In this document: positions 16,656 to 25,177 of the stretch, piece by piece | How positions within the stretch are numbered: the first letter of the stretch is position 1 | Layout of the letters: each line of letters opens with the position of its first letter | Source: Planctomycetaceae bacterium | GTDB lineage: Bacteria; Planctomycetota; Phycisphaerae; UBA1845; UTPLA1 | Length of the DNA stretch: 39,992 bases | Reading direction: 5' to 3' | NCBI GenBank assembly: GCA_011525745.1 | Contig: WYBU01000132.1 | Location: 1 to 39,992 of the forward strand | The notes under the pieces: model-generated | What the model was told of the DNA's origin: nothing | Database searches by the model: none | Seen by the model: only the letters and a program-made list of their open reading frames with translations | Translations under genes and position numbers: made by a program

Positions 16656-19451
16656 TTGTCATTCCAAGCGCCACAGGACGGCGCGGCGAAAACCGTCGCC
16701 GCTCGGCACGTCGGCGTCGATATCGTCGTTCCCGTCTACAACGCGCGCGCCGACGTCGAACGATGCGTCGATGCCGTTTCGCGCCATGCGCGCGGCGACT
16801 GGCGGCTCGTGCTTGTCGACGATGCCAGCACCGATCCGCAACTGACGGCCATGCTCGACCGGCTGCCAACCGAGCAGCCGCGCATCCTACTGCTGCGAAA
16901 CGAGTTCAATTCCGGCTTCGTGGTTTCGGCCAATCGCGGCATGAAGCAGGCCGACGGCCGAGACGTGGTGCTGTTGAACAGCGACACCGCGGTAACGGCG
17001 GGCTTTGTGGAGAAACTGATCGCCTGCGCGTACGCCGAGATTGCATGCGGCATCGTCTCGCCGTTGACGAACAACGGAACGATATGCAGCGTGCCGGAGT
17101 GGTGCCGTTACAACGAGCCGCCGGCGGATTTCACGTTGGACGAATACGGCGCGATGATCGAGCGAGTCAGTCTGCGGCGGCGGCCGGAGATGGTAACGGC
17201 GGTCGGATTCTGCATGTACATCCGCGCCGACGTGCTGCGGGCGGTGGGGTATTTCGACGAGGCGAACTACGGCCGCGGGTTCGGCGAGGAAAACGATCTG
17301 TGCCAGCGGGCGCGGCGGGCCGGATACCGCGTACGGCTTTGCGACGATTTGTTCGTTTTTCACGCCGGCAGCGCCTCGTTCAATGACGAGGCGCGCGTGC
17401 TGGAGCAGGCCCATGCGGAAGTCCTCGAGCGATTGAATCCGGGATATCACGCGGCCGTGCACGAGTTCATCCGGACCAACCCGCTGGGAGACATTCAGGA
17501 CAACGTGCGGCTGCAACTACGGCGCGGCCGCGGCGGCGACCGCGCGGCGGTGATGTATGTATTGCACGTCAGCCCGTATCGCGCCGGCATCGGTGGAACC
17601 GAATACCACGCGCGCGACAAGATCGCCGCGATGAAACATCCGCGCTGCGTCTTGGCCTATCCCGCCGACGGCACGATTGAGGTTGCCGAGGTATTCGATG
17701 GGCGCGTTGACGAACCACTGCGTTATCGTTTTCCGCTTGCATCGCCGCCCCGGCGAGACGTGTTGCGCGACGCGACGATCGAAACGCTGTTCGCCTCGCT
17801 GCTCGAAACGTTCTCGATCGGTTGCGTTCACTTCGAGCACATGCAGACCTGGCCGCTGGGCCTTTGGCGCGTCTGCCATCAGCGCGGCATGCCATATCTG
17901 TTCACGACCCACGACTATTCGTGCGTCTGTCCGAACGTGAACTTGATCCACCACGGCTCAATGACGCGCTGTGCCTGTGATCCGGCCGATGTCGACGCAA
18001 CGCGAAGCTGCCTGAAGGCTTATGAAGTGTTCGCTGAATCGTCGCTCGGCGACGATCCGGCTGAGTTTCTTCGTCGATGGCGAGTCGAATTCCGCGAGCT
18101 GTTGACGCATGCGCGGCATATCGTCTTTCCTTCCGCCGCCGCGCGCGACTTGATACGGCGTTACGACGACCTGCCGTCGGACAGCGGCATCGTCCTGTCG
18201 CACGGCTACGAGTCGGTTACGGGCAACGGCGTTGCGTTTCAGCCTGCGAGGCAGCCGCTCGGCGACGACGTGCTGCGTATCGGCGTCGTGGGGGCGACCG
18301 CTTACCCGCCCAAGGGGGCCGGTGAAGTCGTGAAGCTGATGCGCGGTTGTCGAGATCGGCCGATCGAGTGGCACGTCTTCGGCCCGGCCGATGCGTGGGG
18401 ATTCGCCGATCAGCTTCGACAGGCGGGCCTGGGCCGCCGGCTCGTGCTGCACGGCTCTTACGCGCGAGAGACGATTCAGGCAAGGCTGCGCGAAGCACGG
18501 ATCGACCTGGCGGTGTTGTTCCCCTTGTGGCCCGAGACATTCTGCTATGTGTTATCCGAATTACTGGGAGCGGGCGTGCCGGTGCTGGCGTACCCGGCCG
18601 GCGCGATCGCCGAGCGTGTGCGCGCGAGCGGCGCCGGGGTGCTGGTCGACGACGTGACCGCGGCCCGCGCGGCACTGGAGGCACTGCTGTCGGATCGGTC
18701 GAAGCTCGCGACGTTGCAGGAGGCGGCCCGGCGACATCGGCACAAGACGCTGGCCGAGAACGCGGCTGAGTATGACGGATTGTATCGCGCCTGTTTCGAT
18801 CCCGACGCCCCCGGCGCCGCGCCGGCGGGTCCGGCGGCGTATCTGATGATGTTGCAGGCGGCGCGGCGTGTCGAGCAGCGGCCGCCGGCGCCGGCCGTCA
18901 TCGAGCAGCCCAGCCGATATCAGGCGCGGCGGTGGTATCCGCTTTATCGCGCGTTGAAGCCTCTGATTCCGGCTGCGGCGCGATTCTGGGCGCGGCGGGC
19001 GTTCTCGGGGCGGCGCGTGCGCTGGTATCGGCGATACGATCTGTCGCAAATGAACGGCACGTGGACGCCCAACGAGCAGATGGCCGCCGTGGCGGGCACG
19101 CGCCGGTGTCGCGCGCTGCGGTTCGATCCGCGCATGGAGTGCGCGGGTTGCCTCATTCCGACGCAGCGGGCGCACGTCATGCGGCTGGTGATGCGCTGCT
19201 GGTCCGACCGGCCCGTGTTTGCACGGCTGCTGTGGTCGCACGACGCGGCCGATGCTTTCGGCGACGAGCGCAGCATCTGGATTCCGCTGGCGGCGGACGG
19301 CGTGTGGAACGAGTACTGGCTGGACCTTCGCGACAGCGACAAGGCGCCGGCCTGGACGGCCGCCGCGCACGTGAATCGCCTGCGGCTGGAACCGGTGAAT
19401 GAGGTGTGCGAATTCGAGTTACGGGACTTGTCGTTCGGCGAGTACTTTTGA
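16656..19451 (+). CDS. Two-domain glycosyltransferase (GT2 plus GT4)
   Basis: A 931-residue protein read from TTG, the only start available after the in-frame TGA at 16653; AGGTG lies just upstream. The N-terminal GT2 domain (about 20-270) has VDIVVPVYNARADVERCV, VDDAST, a nucleotide-sugar acid pair in LLNSDTAV and GEENDLCQRARRAGY. The second domain (about 300-720) is GT4-like, with an SPYRAGIGGTEYHA start and the EX7E motif in PETFCYVLSELLGAGVPVL. The C-terminal 200 residues, rich in Arg and Trp, resemble no family I know. Such proteins build surface polysaccharides or lipopolysaccharide. It stands alone, not within a polysaccharide cluster. Confidence 0.88.
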   Translation: MSFQAPQDGAAKTVAARHVGVDIVVPVYNARADVERCVDAVSRHARGDWRLVLVDDASTDPQLTAMLDRLPTEQPRILLLRNEFNSGFVVSANRGMKQADGRDVVLLNSDTAVTAGFVEKLIACAYAEIACGIVSPLTNNGTICSVPEWCRYNEPPADFTLDEYGAMIERVSLRRRPEMVTAVGFCMYIRADVLRAVGYFDEANYGRGFGEENDLCQRARRAGYRVRLCDDLFVFHAGSASFNDEARVLEQAHAEVLERLNPGYHAAVHEFIRTNPLGDIQDNVRLQLRRGRGGDRAAVMYVLHVSPYRAGIGGTEYHARDKIAAMKHPRCVLAYPADGTIEVAEVFDGRVDEPLRYRFPLASPPRRDVLRDATIETLFASLLETFSIGCVHFEHMQTWPLGLWRVCHQRGMPYLFTTHDYSCVCPNVNLIHHGSMTRCACDPADVDATRSCLKAYEVFAESSLGDDPAEFLRRWRVEFRELLTHARHIVFPSAAARDLIRRYDDLPSDSGIVLSHGYESVTGNGVAFQPARQPLGDDVLRIGVVGATAYPPKGAGEVVKLMRGCRDRPIEWHVFGPADAWGFADQLRQAGLGRRLVLHGSYARETIQARLREARIDLAVLFPLWPETFCYVLSELLGAGVPVLAYPAGAIAERVRASGAGVLVDDVTAARAALEALLSDRSKLATLQEAARRHRHKTLAENAAEYDGLYRACFDPDAPGAAPAGPAAYLMMLQAARRVEQRPPAPAVIEQPSRYQARRWYPLYRALKPLIPAAARFWARRAFSGRRVRWYRRYDLSQMNGTWTPNEQMAAVAGTRRCRALRFDPRMECAGCLIPTQRAHVMRLVMRCWSDRPVFARLLWSHDAADAFGDERSIWIPLAADGVWNEYWLDLRDSDKAPAWTAAAHVNRLRLEPVNEVCEFELRDLSFGEYF

Positions 19452-19460
19452 GCGTCGCAG

Positions 19461-19477
19461 GGTCCGCGGTGCGGACC
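19461..19477. repeat. Short hairpin element GGTCCGC-GGT-GCGGACC
   Basis: A perfect 7-bp stem with a 3-base loop begins 9 bases after the glycosyltransferase stop. No T-run follows, so it is not a typical intrinsic terminator. It may be a small palindromic dispersed repeat or a mRNA 3'-end stabiliser. Confidence 0.4.
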
Positions 19478-19522
19478 GTGCCACATTCGCGTAAAGAACG
19501 CTCCTGATGAGGTGAACGCATT

Positions 19523-20578
19523 GTGACCGAATTCGCAGCAGCGCATCACGCTCGAAACTGTGCGCGACCGTTGAGCTTCATCGCCGTGAGCGCCGCGTGG
19601 CTTCTCAGCGTCGCGCCGGCGTGCGATCGACGCCCGCCTGACGCCGACAATGGGCAGACGCCACCCGCCGCGAGCGGCTCCGCTGGCGCAGCTTCGACGC
19701 AGCCGGCCGCGGCCGACGCATCGGACGATCCGGCCGCGCCGGTGTGTTTCCCCCGCAGCCACGACGTCGGTTCGTGGGTCAAGATCGAACCGGTGCGCGT
19801 CATCGCCCTCGCCGCCGACGACACGCAGCCGACAACCGCGCCGGCGGATGCCGATTCGCGAATGCGGTCGTTTCGCCTCAAGCGCCGCGCCTGGTGCGTC
19901 TATGCCGACGAAACCGGCCGGCGAATCGACGTGCAGGTCGTCGAAGCGGCCACCGCCGCGGACGCGTTCGGCTTCTTCAGTACGCAAGCACGCGGTGAGC
20001 GGCTGGACAAGCTTGGCGGCCGGGCGCTCGTGCAGCGCGAGGCCGCGGCGGCGACCTTGCACGTCTGGCAGGGGTCCACCTGTCTGCGATTCGTCTGCAT
20101 GGGTTTCGGCAATTCGATCGACGACGCCCGGCCGCTGGCGGTGCGCGTCGCCGGCATGTTACCCGGCGAGAACGTGCCCGAGATGACGACGATTTTTCCG
20201 AGCGAAGGCGCCGCCGACGCAGGCCCTTGGCTGGTGCGCAGCCTGACGGCCCTTTCGCCCGACGACGCGGCGCGGCTGAGCGTGCCCGACGCGGCGGCGG
20301 CCGACGAGCTGCTGTCGCTGGACGGCGAGGCGTGGCTTTGCGTGCGCGCCTACGTCGCCCCCGACGTGGAGGGATGGAACGTCGTCTGGACGGCCGCCTA
20401 CGCCGACGAGGCCGCGGCGCGCCGCGCGTACGAACACGTCGTCGCCAACGTCGGCCGCACGTGGGACCACGTCAGCGTCCTGCCGGCGCAGAACCGCTAC
20501 GTCATCGGCACGTTCACGATCGAGCGCGAGTCGCAGATGCACATCATGCCGCGCCTGGCCCTGCGGCTGCCGCGGTAG
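19523..20578 (+). CDS. Secreted or lipid-anchored protein of unknown function (DUF6599-like)
   Basis: A 351-residue protein read from GTG with GAGGTGA upstream. The N-terminus has a hydrophobic segment (about 18-32) ending SVAPAC, with Cys34 in an imperfect lipobox. A Pro/Ala/Asp-rich linker (about 38-72) follows, then a mixed alpha/beta domain with two similar halves. Each half has a 'DAFGFFST' or 'EAAARRAYEHV' helix and a long beta stretch, and the order FxxD...GxxxxVQREAAxxTLxVWQG recalls planctomycete proteins annotated as DUF6599. The exact family is my impression only. Probable location: periplasmic face of a membrane. Function unknown. Confidence 0.6.
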   Translation: MTEFAAAHHARNCARPLSFIAVSAAWLLSVAPACDRRPPDADNGQTPPAASGSAGAASTQPAAADASDDPAAPVCFPRSHDVGSWVKIEPVRVIALAADDTQPTTAPADADSRMRSFRLKRRAWCVYADETGRRIDVQVVEAATAADAFGFFSTQARGERLDKLGGRALVQREAAAATLHVWQGSTCLRFVCMGFGNSIDDARPLAVRVAGMLPGENVPEMTTIFPSEGAADAGPWLVRSLTALSPDDAARLSVPDAAAADELLSLDGEAWLCVRAYVAPDVEGWNVVWTAAYADEAAARRAYEHVVANVGRTWDHVSVLPAQNRYVIGTFTIERESQMHIMPRLALRLPR

Positions 20579-20589
20579 AAGGTAGAGGC

Positions 20590-21069
20590 TCAGTCCCTGC
20601 GGGGCGGATTCGATTCCAACGCATTCGCCTCTGCCATTGCCATGTCGCGAAGCTGATAGTTTGGATCGCTGGCGAGCACGCGCAAGCCGGTGGGATTCTG
20701 GCGTTTTAGATTGAGCTTTGTTGTCGGAAAGAGCTGATTCGGATCGGGGACTTTCAGAACGTTCGCATCCGCCAATACGAAAACGAGCCACTGCCACGGC
20801 TTAACCCAGGACCAGCTTGGCGGGCCATGAATGAGCCGCCAGTCGTGACGGTGCGCCTTGTAGGTCTTGGGAACCTCAAGGTACTGCAAGTTCTTAGCCG
20901 GACTCCGATACAAGAGTACTTTGCAGTCCGCACATTCCCAGTCGTAATGACCGCCCCAGAAGCGGCCAAACTGCTGCACGTTAGCAATTACTAACAACGG
21001 CGCGAGGATCAGCCCGGTCCAGAGCATGCGTCGCCGGAAGCGACGACCGGGGAGGGCGGCGTGAATCAT
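20590..21069 (-). CDS. Small single-pass membrane protein, hypothetical
   Basis: A 159-residue protein with a basic N-terminus, one transmembrane helix (about 15-31, LWTGLILAPLLVIANVQ) and a soluble domain beginning with WECADCKVLLYRSP, which has a lone CxxC. The rest is Trp- and Lys-rich with no family I recognise. No strong ribosome site precedes the ATG. It is convergent with the upstream secreted protein gene, 11 bases between stops, and divergent from the propeller gene. Codon usage is less GC-biased than its neighbours. Confidence 0.5.
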   Translation of the reverse strand: MIHAALPGRRFRRRMLWTGLILAPLLVIANVQQFGRFWGGHYDWECADCKVLLYRSPAKNLQYLEVPKTYKAHRHDWRLIHGPPSWSWVKPWQWLVFVLADANVLKVPDPNQLFPTTKLNLKRQNPTGLRVLASDPNYQLRDMAMAEANALESNPPRRD

Positions 21070-21193
21070 CCCCCGAGAGTGCGGATTCTGAATGCGTCGA
21101 GGATTGGAATTTCATCGGAAAAGATTGTAACCTGTCCGCGCGGGCCGACGATTGCCGCACTTTGCGGTCGCCAGACATTCCGAGGACTCGATC

Positions 21194-22600
21194 ATGCTTC
21201 AGCGCTTTACGCCGTTCTGTCTGCTTCTCTTTCTCGCACCGCTTGCCGTCGCTGAGCCGCCTTCGGACGCGCGGCGGTTCTGGCCGGCGTGGCGCGGGCC
21301 GGAGGCCAACGGCGTGGCGCCCCACGGCAATCCGCCGAGCGAGTGGGGGGAGTCGAAGAACATCCGCTGGAAGGTCGCAATCCCCGGCAAGGGCCACGCC
21401 ACTCCCATCATCTGGGACAACCTCGTCATCGTTCAGACGGCCGTTAAGGTCGATCGCCCGGCCGGCGAAAACCGCGACGAAGCCGCGGCGGAAGATTCGC
21501 GCGATCGGCGGCGGCGCGACGAAAGCCCGTCGATGCAGCCCGACCGTCCGCGGCGCGGCGGACGGCGCGGCGGGTTCGGCGGCCGCGGCGCAGCGCCGAC
21601 CGAACCGTACGAGTTCCACGTGCTGGCTCTGGACCGCAAGACCGGTAAGCAGGTCTGGCGCACAAAGGTCAAGGAAGAGACGCCGCACGAGGCCGGTCAT
21701 CAGGACGCCACGCAGGCATCCTGCTCGCCGATCACCGACGGCAAACACATCTACGCCTACTTCGGCTCGCGCGGACTGTATTGCCTCGACATGAACGGCA
21801 AAGTGAAATGGGAGAAGGATTTCGGCGACATGCAGACGCGCAACGGCTTCGGCGAGGGCAGCTCGCCGGCGCTGCACGGCGACACGCTGGTCGTAAACTG
21901 GGACCACGAGGGGCAGTCGTTCATCGTGGCGATGGACAAGAAGACCGGCAAGCAGCTTTGGAAGCAGGATCGCGACGAGCCGACGTCGTGGTCGACGCCG
22001 CTGATTGTGGAATCGGGCGGCAAGCCGGTCGTGATCGTCAGTGCGACGAACTACGTGCGTGCGTATGACCTCAAGTCAGGCGAGTTGCTGTGGAAATGCT
22101 CGGGGATGACGGGCAACACGATCCCCTCGCCGGTCGTCGGAAACGGGCTGATCTATCTGCTCAGCGGATTCCGCGGCGCGGCGTTGCTGGCCGTGCGGTA
22201 TGACGGCGCCAAGGGCGACCTCAACGGAACCGATCGCATCGCCTTTTCGTACGATCGCGACACGCCCTACGTTCCCTCGCCGCTGCTGTACGACGATACG
22301 CTCTACTTCTTCAAGGAAAACCGCGGGATTTTGACCTGTATTGACGCAAAGGCGGGCAAGGTCCATTACGGACCGCAGCGGCTCGACGGCGTCAGCATGG
22401 TTTATGCCTCACCGGTCGGCGCATCCGGGCGCGTTTACATCGCAGGCCGGGACGGGACGACACTGGTGTTGAAGCGCGGTCCGAGGTTCGACGTGCTGGC
22501 GACGAACACGCTGGACGACGGATTCGACGCCTCACCGGCCATCGTGGGCGATGAGTTGTTCCTGCGCGGCCGATCGCATCTTTATTGCATCGCGCGCTGA
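21194..22600 (+). CDS. Secreted PQQ-like beta-propeller repeat protein
   Basis: A 468-residue protein; ATG 21194 has GAGGA upstream. A signal peptide (about 1-20, LQRFTPFCLLLFLAPLAVAE) is followed by the planctomycete propeller opening FWPAWRGPEANGVAP. Repeated blades carry the PQQ-propeller signature, e.g. LDRKTGKQVWRTK, LDMNGKVKWEKD, MDKKTGKQLWKQD, YDLKSGELLWKCSG and IDAKAGKVHYGP. A low-complexity Arg/Gly insert (about 108-130, PRRGGRRGGFGGRG) interrupts the first blades. BamB-like and pyrrolo-quinoline-quinone dehydrogenase propellers share this fold, but no dehydrogenase residues or enzyme domain are seen. Likely a periplasmic scaffold or binding protein. Confidence 0.88.
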   Translation: MLQRFTPFCLLLFLAPLAVAEPPSDARRFWPAWRGPEANGVAPHGNPPSEWGESKNIRWKVAIPGKGHATPIIWDNLVIVQTAVKVDRPAGENRDEAAAEDSRDRRRRDESPSMQPDRPRRGGRRGGFGGRGAAPTEPYEFHVLALDRKTGKQVWRTKVKEETPHEAGHQDATQASCSPITDGKHIYAYFGSRGLYCLDMNGKVKWEKDFGDMQTRNGFGEGSSPALHGDTLVVNWDHEGQSFIVAMDKKTGKQLWKQDRDEPTSWSTPLIVESGGKPVVIVSATNYVRAYDLKSGELLWKCSGMTGNTIPSPVVGNGLIYLLSGFRGAALLAVRYDGAKGDLNGTDRIAFSYDRDTPYVPSPLLYDDTLYFFKENRGILTCIDAKAGKVHYGPQRLDGVSMVYASPVGASGRVYIAGRDGTTLVLKRGPRFDVLATNTLDDGFDASPAIVGDELFLRGRSHLYCIAR

Positions 22601-22653
22601 ACCGGCCCGGCGGCATCGGAGTCGCGACTCCGCATTCTTTCGACTTGAGCCGC

Positions 22654-22682
22654 TTGACTTTGTAGTGCAATTGCACTATATG
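22654..22682 (+). promoter_or_regulatory. Sigma70-like promoter of EF-G1 with palindromic operator
   Basis: TTGACT at 22654-22659 and TATATG at 22677-22682 are separated by exactly 17 bases, a strong match in GC-rich DNA. A perfect 16-bp palindrome, TAGTGCAATTGCACTA at 22663-22678, fills the spacer and overlaps the -10. A dimeric regulator bound there would block RNA polymerase. The regulator is not identifiable from the sequence. Transcription would start near 22689, leaving a leader of about 157 bases. Confidence 0.6.
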
Positions 22683-22747
22683 AGAGGTCCACGCGCTTCG
22701 TTCGCCTGGGTTCCCGGGGCCATAAAACCAAGGGAGCAATAAGGTTA

Positions 22748-22817
22748 GGCGAAAAACGCAGGACGGTGACGCCGTTCTGCGGGGCTGGGTCTCCACACCA
22801 GCGGGGTGCGAATCGCC
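22748..22817 (+). ncRNA. Candidate structured 5' leader RNA (three-way junction) of EF-G1
   Basis: A closing helix GGCGA (22748-22752) with TCGCC (22813-22817) encloses two hairpins. The first is a 10-bp helix, CGCAGGACGG (22757-22766) with CCGTTCTGCG (22772-22781), containing one G-U pair and loop TGACG. The second is GCTGG (22784-22788) with CCAGC (22798-22802). The element ends 28 bases before the EF-G1 ATG. It does not match any riboswitch consensus I know. A leader controlling EF-G synthesis, or a chance fold, are both possible. Confidence 0.4.
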
Positions 22818-22845
22818 GAAATAGTCAAGGCAGGACCGAAACGCC

Positions 22846-24996
22846 ATGAATCAGCAATTTGCGTCGCCCACGGTACGGGCGAAGACTGCACGGAGTTCGA
22901 ACGTGGCCGAGAAGCCGCTGGCTCTGATCCGCAACATCGGGATATCCGCGCACATCGACTCGGGCAAGACCACGCTGTCGGAGCGCATCCTTTTTTACGC
23001 CGGGCGCATTCACAAGATCAAGGAGGTCAAGGGCGAAGGCGCCACGATGGACTACATGGAGCTGGAGAAGGAGCGCGGCATCACGATCACCTCGGCTGCC
23101 ACGACCGTGGGATGGGGCGAGCATGAGATCAACCTCATCGACACGCCCGGCCACGTCGATTTCACGGTCGAAGTCGAGCGTTCGCTGCGCGTGCTGGACG
23201 GGGCGATCCTCGTGCTGTGCGGCGTGGCGGGCGTGCAAAGTCAGTCGATCACGGTCGACCGCCAGATGAAGCGCTACGGCGTGCCCCGAATCGCGTTCAT
23301 CAACAAGCTGGATCGCACGGGCGCCGATCCCGTCAGCGTCGTCGAGGGGCTGGAGACCAAGCTCGATCTGGCGACCGTGCAGCTACAGATTCCGATGGGG
23401 CTGGGCGACGATCATCGCGGCGTGATCGACCTCGTGACGATGGAGGCGGTCTTTTTCGACGGCGACAACGGCGAGATCGTTCGCCGGACTGCGATTCCCG
23501 CCGAGTACCAGGACATAGCCGCCTCGGCGCGACGGGGCATGCTCGACACGTTGTCGCTCTACGACGACGAGCTGTTGGCACTGATGCTCGAAGACAAGCC
23601 GATTCCCGAGGAACTGCTGCATGCGATCATCCGCCGCAGCACGCTGGCGCAGGAACTGACGCCGGTGCTGATGGGTTCGGCCTACGAAAACAAGGGCGTG
23701 CAACTGCTGCTGGATGCGATCACGCGCTATCTGCCCTCGCCGCTGGACCGCGAGGTCTTCGCGCGCGATCAGGACAACGGCGACGCCGAAACGCTTATCG
23801 CTCCCGATCCCGACGCGCCGCTGGTGGCGATGGCGTTCAAGCTGGTCGATGAACCCTATGGTCAACTTACCTACATGCGGGTTTACCAGGGCCGCATTCA
23901 GCGCGGCGAGCGCTATTTCAATACGCGCACCCGCAAGCCGCAGCGCTTCAGCCGCATCGTGCGGATGCACGCCAACGATCGCGCGGAGGTCGATTCGGCC
24001 GAGGCGGGAGACATCGTTGCCGTGTTGGGCCTGGAGTGCAGCTCGGGCGACACGTTTTGCGGCGAGGGAATCGACTACGTGCTTGAGTCGATTCACGTTG
24101 CCGATCCGGTGATCTCGCTGGCGGTCAGTCCGGCCAAGACGGCCGATCGCGACCGCTTCAGCAAGGCGTTGTCACGTTTCTCGCGCGAGGATCCGACTTT
24201 TCACGTTTCGAGCGATCCCGAGACCGGCGAGACGATCATCTCGGGCATGGGCGAGCTGCACCTCGATATTTACGTCGAGCGCATCCGCCGCGAGTACAAA
24301 GTCGACGTGCAGGTCGGCCAGCCGCGCGTCAGCTACCGCGAAGCGCCGTCGCGCGAGGTGGCCTACAACTACAAGCACAAGAAGCAGACCGGCGGCTCCG
24401 GGCAGTACGCCCACGTGATCGGCAAGCTGATTCCCCTGCCGGAAGACCATGACGAGGGATTCGAGTTCGAGAGCGTCGTCTTCGGCGGGCGTGTGCCGTC
24501 GGAGTACATCCCCTCGGTCGAAAAGGGCTTTCGCTCGATGTTGGCCAAGGGGCCGCTGGCCGGTTATGAAATCACGGGCGTTAAGATGCTGCTGGAGGAC
24601 GGCAGTTCGCACGACGTCGATTCGTCGGACATGGCGTTCCAGATTTGCGCCCGCGACGCCTTCCGCCAGGCGTTTCTCGAATCGCGTCCGGTGCTGCTCG
24701 AGCCGATCATGAAGGTCGAGGTCGAAACGCCGAGTGAGTTTCAGGGTTCCATTACAGGCGATCTTTCGTCGCGCCGCGGTCTGATCATGAACTCCGAGTC
24801 GCGCGGCATGTTGACGGTGCTGACGGCCGAGGTGCCGCTGGCCAGCATGTTCGGCTACGCGACGATCGTGCGCAGTCTGTCGCAGGGCAAGGCCGGCTTC
24901 ACGATGGAGTTCCTGAAGTACAAGCGCGTGCCGGCGTCGATTCAGGAAGAAATCGTGGCGGCGGCACGCGAGCGCGAAAAAGAAAAGAAGAGGTAG
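22846..24996 (+). CDS. fusA: Elongation factor G, spdEFG1/mitochondrial EFG1-like
   Basis: A 716-residue translational GTPase of full length. G1 is AHIDSGKTT (35-43), G2 RGITI (77-81), G3 DTPGH (99-103), G4 NKLD and G5 in MGSAYENKG. Domain II follows, then domain III (GMGELHLDIYVERIRR), domain IV (KQTGGSGQYAHVIG) and domain V ending KYKRVPASIQEEIV. The Ser in AHIDSGKTT, instead of Ala, together with GATMDYMELEKERGIT, fits the spdEFG1 and mitochondrial EFG1 group rather than canonical EF-G1. Family knowledge: spdEFG1 acts in translocation and spdEFG2 in ribosome recycling. A divergent EF-G lies 1.1 kb downstream. A palindrome-bearing promoter and a structured leader precede it. Confidence 0.95.
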   Translation: MNQQFASPTVRAKTARSSNVAEKPLALIRNIGISAHIDSGKTTLSERILFYAGRIHKIKEVKGEGATMDYMELEKERGITITSAATTVGWGEHEINLIDTPGHVDFTVEVERSLRVLDGAILVLCGVAGVQSQSITVDRQMKRYGVPRIAFINKLDRTGADPVSVVEGLETKLDLATVQLQIPMGLGDDHRGVIDLVTMEAVFFDGDNGEIVRRTAIPAEYQDIAASARRGMLDTLSLYDDELLALMLEDKPIPEELLHAIIRRSTLAQELTPVLMGSAYENKGVQLLLDAITRYLPSPLDREVFARDQDNGDAETLIAPDPDAPLVAMAFKLVDEPYGQLTYMRVYQGRIQRGERYFNTRTRKPQRFSRIVRMHANDRAEVDSAEAGDIVAVLGLECSSGDTFCGEGIDYVLESIHVADPVISLAVSPAKTADRDRFSKALSRFSREDPTFHVSSDPETGETIISGMGELHLDIYVERIRREYKVDVQVGQPRVSYREAPSREVAYNYKHKKQTGGSGQYAHVIGKLIPLPEDHDEGFEFESVVFGGRVPSEYIPSVEKGFRSMLAKGPLAGYEITGVKMLLEDGSSHDVDSSDMAFQICARDAFRQAFLESRPVLLEPIMKVEVETPSEFQGSITGDLSSRRGLIMNSESRGMLTVLTAEVPLASMFGYATIVRSLSQGKAGFTMEFLKYKRVPASIQEEIVAAAREREKEKKR

Positions 24997-25119
24997 GCGG
25001 CCCGTTTCGGCTGGCAGCGGGCAGTTTGCTGTATGGCCCGCCGGTGCGTCGTGACGAGGCCCGCCGTCGGCCCTGCGGCCACGAAAATAGTTCGAGACGC
25101 ACACACAGCCGAGGACGGC

Positions 25120-25137
25120 CGTGCCACGTGGGGCACG
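25120..25137. repeat. Short hairpin between EF-G1 and Clp-N gene
   Basis: CGTGCC (25120-25125) and GGCACG (25132-25137) form a 6-bp stem with loop ACGTGG. No T-run follows. It may be a weak terminator, a small dispersed repeat or chance. Confidence 0.25.
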
Positions 25138-25177
25138 CGTCGGACGGTCAGAGACACGCAACGCGGGACTACGAGAC

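Noticed and set aside
22689..22845. Known riboswitch (cyclic di-GMP, TPP, purine or cobalamin) upstream of EF-G1
   Set aside because: None of the conserved core sequences I know for these classes is present, so only an unclassified structured leader is proposed.
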